Shown: one piece after another, positions 58,176 to 64,000 of the stretch | How positions within the stretch are numbered: the first letter of the stretch is position 1 | How the letters are laid out: the number at the start of each line of letters is the position of its first letter | Origin: Ancylobacter rudongensis | GTDB taxonomy: Bacteria > Pseudomonadota > Alphaproteobacteria > Rhizobiales > Xanthobacteraceae | Length of the DNA: 64,000 bases | NCBI RefSeq assembly: GCF_900100155.1 | Contig: NZ_FMTP01000006.1 | Location: forward strand, 203,501-267,500 | Reading direction: 5' to 3' | Translations under genes and position numbers: made by a program | Notes under the pieces: generated by a model | What the model saw: the letters and a program-made list of their open reading frames with translations, nothing else | Database searches by the model: none | Told to the model about the DNA's origin: nothing

Positions 58176-58919
58176 TCAGGCGCTGACGGTGTTCAGCAGC
58201 GTGTGGATGCCGCACTCGGTCTTGCCCTTGCCGCGCCAGCGGCCGGCGCGCGACTCCTCGCCGGCGGCGGCGCGGCTGGTGCAGGGCATGCAGCCGACCG
58301 AGGTGAAGCCCTTCGCCAGCATCGGGTGGTCCGGCAGGGCGAAGTCCCGGTGCGCGGCTTCGACGCTTGCGCGGTCGAGATTGGCCAGCGGGTTGAACTT
58401 CAGGCGGGTGCCGTCGCGCTCCACCACTGGAATGGTGGCGCGCAGGCCGCCCTGGTAGCGCTTGCGCCCGTTCAGCCAGCCGCCGAAACCTTCCAGCGCC
58501 CGCGCCAGCGGCTCCACCTTGCGGATGCGGCAGCAGGTGTCGGGATCGGTGAACCAGAGATCGCGCCCCTCATCGAGCGCCGCCACGCGGGCCGCGTCCG
58601 GCTGGATGCTGCGCACGTCGGTGAGGCCGAGCTGCGCGGTGAGCGTGTCGCGATAGGCCAGCGTCTCCTCGAACAGGAAGCCGGTGTCGAGGAAGACGAT
58701 GGGGATCGAGCGGTCGACCTCCGCCGCATAGGCCAGCAGCACCGCCGATTCCGTGCCGAAGGAGGAGACGAGGCACAGCCGGCCCGGGCCGAGCGTGCGC
58801 AGGGCGGTGGCGATGATTTCCTCCGGCCCGGCATCGGCGAGCGCGCAGGCGAGACCGCCCACTTCGTCGGTGCAGGGCGTGGCGGGAGCGAAGCCGGTGC
58901 CGGGGCGCTGGAAGCTCAT
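58176..58919 (-). CDS. cysH: APS/PAPS reductase CysH, iron-sulfur (APS-type)
   Basis: 247 residues. Reduces adenylyl sulfate to sulfite with thioredoxin. LVSSFGTESAVLL is the PP-loop, and RYQGGLRATIPVVERDG binds substrate. C129/C130 and C210/C213 (TCCRIRK and GCMPC) form the [4Fe-4S] site of the plant/bacterial APS-reductase type, and the C-terminal ECGIHT holds the catalytic C236. PAPS-only enzymes lack the CC/CxxC set. Its ATG overlaps the DUF934 stop (ATGA). Confidence 0.92.
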   Translation of the reverse strand: MSFQRPGTGFAPATPCTDEVGGLACALADAGPEEIIATALRTLGPGRLCLVSSFGTESAVLLAYAAEVDRSIPIVFLDTGFLFEETLAYRDTLTAQLGLTDVRSIQPDAARVAALDEGRDLWFTDPDTCCRIRKVEPLARALEGFGGWLNGRKRYQGGLRATIPVVERDGTRLKFNPLANLDRASVEAAHRDFALPDHPMLAKGFTSVGCMPCTSRAAAGEESRAGRWRGKGKTECGIHTLLNTVSA

Positions 58920-59414
58920 GAACGGACTCCCGCTAGGGTGCGGCCGAGGCGCTGGCGCAGAAGGCTCGGGCGGGCATCGGTGGCCGGCTGGTAGAACACG
59001 GTGTAGGCCTGCACCGCCTCGTCGAAGGCGGCGGCGTCGGCGGGCTTCACCGCGTCGATCTGGTCGAAGCCGGAGCGCTCCATCAGCAAGAACTGGTCGC
59101 GCAGCACATTGCCGATGGCGCGCAGCGGGCCGGTCCAGCCCAGCCGCTCGCGCAGCAGGCGGGCCTGGCTATAGGCGCGTCCGTCGCGGAAGGAGGGGAA
59201 GTTGAGCGCGATGAGCGAGAGCTGGCCGAGATGGGGCGCGATCTCGGCGATCGGCCGGTTGTTCGGCCAGATCACCCCGACCGGGGCCTGCCGGCCCTTC
59301 AGCGCCTCGGCCTCGTTCAGGAAGCGGTCGATGCCGATGAGCACCGCCACGCCCTCGGGCAGCGGTTCATCGTCGGCGACGCGGACATAGAGATCGGCGA
59401 CGATCTCACCCTTT

Positions 59415-59428
<14 letters not shown>
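58916..59428 (-). CDS. DUF934 protein of the sulfite-reductase operon
   Basis: 170 residues. GVIWPNNRPIAEIAPHLGQLSLIALNFPSFRDGRAYSQARLL is the DUF934 core, always found between cysI and cysH. RLGWTGPLRAIGNVLRDQ and FLLMERSGFDQ follow. Function unknown; probably an accessory factor of sulfite reductase or siroheme use. Its start overlaps cysI by 14 bases and its stop overlaps cysH, so translation is coupled. Confidence 0.9.
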
Positions 59429-61070
<1,642 letters not shown>

Positions 61071-61092
61071 GGAACGGTCGGCCTTGCGTCGT

Positions 61093-61401
61093 TCAGTGGG
61101 GCAGTTCGAAGGTCGGGCCGGCGACGCGGATGCGCTCGCGCAGATTGCCCGGGCCGATGGTGCCCTGGTCATCCACCGTGACCGGGGCGACATAAGGGCC
61201 GACCGCGTCGAGATCGCGCTTGCCGGCTTCCGCCAGCAGAGCGAGGGCGGCATCGGCCGTGGTGACGATGGCCGCGTCCACCAGTTCGACCGACCAGCCG
61301 CCGGCCTTGGTGCGCCACACCACGGCGCCGTCGGTGAGACGGTTGGCGGTGACGGCGACGGGGCCGTTGACCTTCAGTTTCTGCTGTTGCGGCGCTGCCA
61401 T
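61093..61401 (-). CDS. DUF2849 protein
   Basis: 102 residues. VTANRLTDGAVVWRTKAGGWSVELVDAAIV is the DUF2849 signature. The family is found almost only next to alphaproteobacterial cysI, often after cysG, which is not here. No membrane helix. Function unknown; likely an accessory protein for sulfite reductase. First gene of the DUF2849-cysI-DUF934-cysH operon, with an AT-rich promoter region upstream. Confidence 0.88.
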   Translation of the reverse strand: MAAPQQQKLKVNGPVAVTANRLTDGAVVWRTKAGGWSVELVDAAIVTTADAALALLAEAGKRDLDAVGPYVAPVTVDDQGTIGPGNLRERIRVAGPTFELPH

Positions 61402-61423
61402 GCGCTATTCCCTCTCATCTCTG

Positions 61424-61447
61424 GGTTAATTTTCTATCACACCAATT
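61424..61447 (-). promoter_or_regulatory. AT-rich motif upstream of the cys operon, shared with sbp
   Basis: On the minus strand it begins AATTGGTGTGATAG and ends AATTAACC. It matches 47678-47701 at 16 of 24 positions without gaps (shared AATT, GAT and ATT-ACC). It sits 23 bases before the DUF2849 ATG. Likely site for a sulfur regulator or the -10 region. Confidence 0.45.
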
Positions 61448-61686
61448 TAGAACGTACAAAAGAAATAAATGCACAAATATGACGTGTAATTAGGTCGACG
61501 GGGCGATGTCAGCCCTGCGCCTCCCGGGGGAGGGAGACGTTAAATGCAGGGTGCGGCCCGGTTTGGGTGCCGCGCGCGGTGGCAGTGGCGGCGCTGTGCG
61601 TAGGGTGTTGCCGAAGAGTCTTTCGCTGGGTCCCGGCTCGCCTTCCGCTGGCGCTGCAGGCGTCCGGGACACGGGAGCGCCGTCCA

Positions 61687-61724
61687 CGTCATCCCGCATC
61701 GGCCTGCGGCCGTCCGGGATGACG
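61687..61724. repeat. CATCCCGGA-type interspersed palindrome, copy 3
   Basis: CGTCATCCCG pairs with CGGGATGACG, and inside CGGCC pairs with GGCCG over TGC. It lies between the cys promoter region and the 3' end of the FAD oxidoreductase gene. Confidence 0.7.
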
Positions 61725-61748
61725 AGAGTGGGAAGGCGCCGCCCCCCC

Positions 61749-62921
61749 TCAGATAATGTTCAGCTCCGCATGCGGGCGTCCTGCCGCGATGCGTTCATAA
61801 GAGAAGACGTCGAGATCGAGCGAGACGGAACGGCCCTGCACAAGCCATTCCGCGATGGCGCGGCCGGCGGCGGGGGCCTGCTGCAGGCCGTGGCCGGAAA
61901 AGCCGTTCATGAAGTAGAAATTGCCCACCTCCGGGTGCGGGCCGATCACCGCATTGTGGTCCAAGAGGTTCATCTCGTAATGCCCGGCCCAGGCGCGGAT
62001 GACCTTCAGCTCCTCCATCGCCGGAATGCGGTGGGCGAGGTTCGGCCAGATGTTCTCCTCGAAGATCGACCAGTCGACCTCGAAATCGCCGTCCGCATCG
62101 GGGTCGTTGTCCTCCGCCGGCGGGGCGCCGCAGATCTGGTAGGCGCCTTCGGGCCGGATATAGAAGCCGGAGGGGTCGACCAGCAGCGGCAGCTTTTCGA
62201 TCGGCGTGCGGCAATGCACGACGAAGACGCAGCGCTTCTTTCCTTCCACCGGCAGCGGGATGCCCGCCATGGCGGCGACGCGCCCGGCGCGCGGCCCGGC
62301 GGCATTGACCAGCGCGCCGCAGCCGAGCGTTCGCCCATCCGCCAGCGTCGCCCCGGTGATCCGCGCGCCGGCACGGGTGAGGCCGACCACCTCGCCGGTG
62401 ATGAAATGCGCGCCCTGCGCCTTCGCCGCGCTGCGCAGGCAGGCGAGAAGCGCGTGCGCATCGAACCAGCCCTCGCCCGAGCGGCCAAAGGCGCCGGCGG
62501 CGAGATCCTCGACATTCAGCCAGGGGAAGGTGGCCTTCAGCGCGGCCGGGTCGAGCAGGGCGATGTCGGCGCCCTCCGCCTGCTGGACGCGGTGATTGGC
62601 GGTGAGGATCGGCAGGCCGGCGGCGCTGGCCAGGATGAGATAGCCGCCCTCGTGAAAGGCGAGATCGGTGTCCGTGCCGAAGCGCTCCTTGGCGCTGTGC
62701 AGGAACTCCAGCCCGAACAGCGACATGCGGATGTTCTCAGGAATGGAGAATTGCTGGCGCAGCGAGGCGGCGGACAGGGTGGTGGAGGCCTGCGCGAAGC
62801 TGGGGTCGCGCTCGATGACGCCGACACGGCCGCGAAAGCCGGGATCGAGGGTGAGGAAATAGGCGGTGGCGGCGCCCATGATCGCCCCGCCCACGATGAG
62901 CACGTCGTAAGTCTCGTCCAT
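61749..62921 (-). CDS. FAD-dependent oxidoreductase (DadA/FOXRED1-like)
   Basis: 390 residues. The N-terminal dinucleotide motif is VLIVGGAIMGAATAYFLT. TTLSAASLRQQFS is the flavin-near segment, and the C-terminal FYFMNGFSGHGLQQAPAAGRAIAEWL closes the FAD site. The fold is that of glycine/D-amino-acid oxidases; IRPEGAYQICGAPP recalls FOXRED1. Oxidises an amino acid or N-methyl amine, unidentified. ATG at 62921. Divergent from the CoA-ester lyase. Confidence 0.85.
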   Translation of the reverse strand: MDETYDVLIVGGAIMGAATAYFLTLDPGFRGRVGVIERDPSFAQASTTLSAASLRQQFSIPENIRMSLFGLEFLHSAKERFGTDTDLAFHEGGYLILASAAGLPILTANHRVQQAEGADIALLDPAALKATFPWLNVEDLAAGAFGRSGEGWFDAHALLACLRSAAKAQGAHFITGEVVGLTRAGARITGATLADGRTLGCGALVNAAGPRAGRVAAMAGIPLPVEGKKRCVFVVHCRTPIEKLPLLVDPSGFYIRPEGAYQICGAPPAEDNDPDADGDFEVDWSIFEENIWPNLAHRIPAMEELKVIRAWAGHYEMNLLDHNAVIGPHPEVGNFYFMNGFSGHGLQQAPAAGRAIAEWLVQGRSVSLDLDVFSYERIAAGRPHAELNII

Positions 62922-63029
62922 GGCCTTGACCCATAAAGGCGGCGCGACCGGGCACCGGCGCCCGATTGGCAGCCCGCCAGTCAGCGGGATAGGCTCTTCG
63001 CACCATCCTGCCAATGAGCCGAGCGAATC

Positions 63030-63929
63030 ATGTCCACACCCGTCCGTCCGCGCCGCAGCGTGCTGTTCATGCCGGGATCGAACCCGCGCGCGCTGGAGAA
63101 GGCGCGCAGCCTGCCGGCCGATGCCGTCGTCATCGACCTGGAGGACGCGGTGGCGCCGGACGCCAAGGGAGAGGCCCGCGCCCGGGTGGCGGCAACCCTG
63201 CGCGACGGCGGCTTCAAACCGCGCGAGGTGGTGGTGCGGACCAATGGCGTCGACACGCCCTGGTTCACGGAAGACCTCGCCATGATCGCCGCCGCCAGCG
63301 CGCGGGAGGAGGGCCCCGACGCGCTGCTGCTGCCCAAGGTGAACGATCCCGAGACGCTGCTGACGGTGGGCCGGGCGCTGGAGGCGCTCGGCGCGGCGCC
63401 GTCGCTGCGGCTGTGGGCGATGATCGAGACCCCGATCGCGGTGCTGCGGGCGCTGGATATCGCCTTGGCGGCGAAGAACCCGGTGAGCCGGCTCGCCGTG
63501 CTGGCGCTCGGCACCAATGACCTTTCCAAGGAGACCGGCGCCCGCATCGTGCCCGGCCGCGCGCCGATGGCGAGCTGGCTCTCGCACTGCGTGCTGGCGG
63601 CCCGGGCCGGCGGGACCGGGGTGCTCGACGCGGTGTGGAACGATTTCCGCGATATCGAAGGCTTCGCCCGCGAATGCGCGGAAGCGGCGGCGATGGGCTT
63701 TGACGGCAAGACGCTGATCCACCCCGACCAGATCGCCCCCTGCAATGCCGCTTTCTCACCCCCGCAAGAAGAGGTGGCGGCGGCGCGGGCGCTGATCGCG
63801 CTGTTCGACCGGCCGGAGAATGCCGGCAAGGGCGTGGTGCAGATAGAGGGGCGGATGGTGGAGCGCATGCATGCCGACATCGCCCGCCAGACGGTGGCGC
63901 TCGCCGACGCAATCGCAGCGCGGATGTGA
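63030..63929 (+). CDS. HpcH/HpaI-type CoA-ester lyase (citrate lyase beta-like)
   Basis: 299 residues, TIM-barrel lyase. RSVLFMPGSNPRALEKARSLPADAVVIDLEDAVAP is the family N-terminus with the metal-binding E and D. RTNGVDTPWFTEDL, IETPIAVL and LGTNDLSKETG continue the active site, and GFDGKTLIHPDQI is the C-terminal CoA-binding motif. Cleaves malyl- or citramalyl-CoA-like esters; the exact substrate is open. It precedes the DUF1737 gene by 42 bases. Confidence 0.88.
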   Translation: MSTPVRPRRSVLFMPGSNPRALEKARSLPADAVVIDLEDAVAPDAKGEARARVAATLRDGGFKPREVVVRTNGVDTPWFTEDLAMIAAASAREEGPDALLLPKVNDPETLLTVGRALEALGAAPSLRLWAMIETPIAVLRALDIALAAKNPVSRLAVLALGTNDLSKETGARIVPGRAPMASWLSHCVLAARAGGTGVLDAVWNDFRDIEGFARECAEAAAMGFDGKTLIHPDQIAPCNAAFSPPQEEVAAARALIALFDRPENAGKGVVQIEGRMVERMHADIARQTVALADAIAARM

Positions 63930-63971
63930 CCGGCGGAACCTAGACGCCGCGGATTTGAGGAGACGAGGAAT

Positions 63972-64000
63972 ATGAAGCTCTATCGCTATCTCACCGGACC
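63972..64000 (+). CDS. start of a DUF1737-like gene, cut by the window edge
   Basis: Nine complete codons MKLYRYLTG follow a GGAGACGAGGAAT ribosome site. This is how DUF1737 proteins begin (MKLYR-LTGPD). Small soluble proteins of unknown role; probably cotranscribed with the CoA-ester lyase. Only the start is visible. Confidence 0.6.

Larger units (their letters stand above)
61402..61748. other. intergenic region with cys promoter and palindrome repeat
   Basis: 347 bases with no gene. The first 100 are strikingly AT-rich and probably hold the promoter of the cys operon. The rest is GC-rich and ends with the repeat at 61687-61724, just before the stop of the oxidoreductase gene. Confidence 0.5.

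Overview
The window is a very GC-rich (roughly two-thirds or more G+C), densely coded stretch of bacterial chromosome. Gene content points to an alphaproteobacterium of the order Hyphomicrobiales (Rhizobiales), most like the Xanthobacteraceae (Ancylobacter/Starkeya/Xanthobacter type). The pointers are an sdhCDAB operon, a sucA-odhB-lpdA block downstream of mdh and zapE, DUF2161, DUF2849, DUF934, DUF1003 and DUF5993 genes, and interspersed palindromes with the TTCACGCGAACCGGA core typical of this order. The family placement is inference from gene content only. No tRNA, rRNA, CRISPR array, transposase or prophage structure was seen.

Layout. 1-7.4 kb: the start of a membrane-protein gene that runs off the left edge, an orphan Imm53 immunity gene, three alpha/beta-hydrolase-type esterases, a DsbB, an HNH nuclease and a membrane-anchored M23 peptidase. 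7.7-11.2 kb: sdhCDAB (complex II). 11.2-19.6 kb: LysE exporter, GluQRS, a benzoylformate-decarboxylase-like ThDP enzyme, a spermidine-synthase-like protein, DUF2161, a periplasmic glycerophosphodiesterase, an AEC permease with a small partner, and a second DsbB with a 51-residue DUF5993 partner. 19.7-24.8 kb: priA, a methyltransferase, xerC, a VOC protein and a tiny secreted peptide with a strong terminator. 24.8-34.6 kb, minus strand: zapE, DUF1003, mdh, sucA, odhB, a DUF4160/DUF2442 pair, then lpdA. Succinyl-CoA synthetase genes are absent from the gap between mdh and sucA.

34.9-44.6 kb holds mostly single envelope genes (trypsin-like protease, MscS/DUF3772 channel, CAP lipoprotein, D-alanyl-D-alanine carboxypeptidase, YqaA), a CobW GTPase and an orphan HisE-like protein. 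44.7-47.6 kb is a sulfate ABC transporter (sbp, cysT, cysW) lacking its ATPase gene. It pairs functionally with the assimilatory DUF2849-cysI-DUF934-cysH operon at 58.2-61.4 kb. A similar 24-bp AT-rich motif lies upstream of both.

48.0-57.0 kb is an acetoin/2,3-butanediol catabolic locus. acoR is divergent from acoX-acoA-acoB-acoC-SDR-AhpD-like-bdh, and the region between them carries a textbook sigma-54 promoter and a three-half-site palindrome, the likely AcoR enhancer. The pathway reads: butanediol dehydrogenase and reductase interconvert butanediol, acetoin and diacetyl, and the AcoABC complex cleaves acetoin. Its E3 is not in the cluster and may be the odhB-linked lpdA. The right end carries SapC, an FAD oxidoreductase, a CoA-ester lyase and the first codons of a DUF1737 gene.
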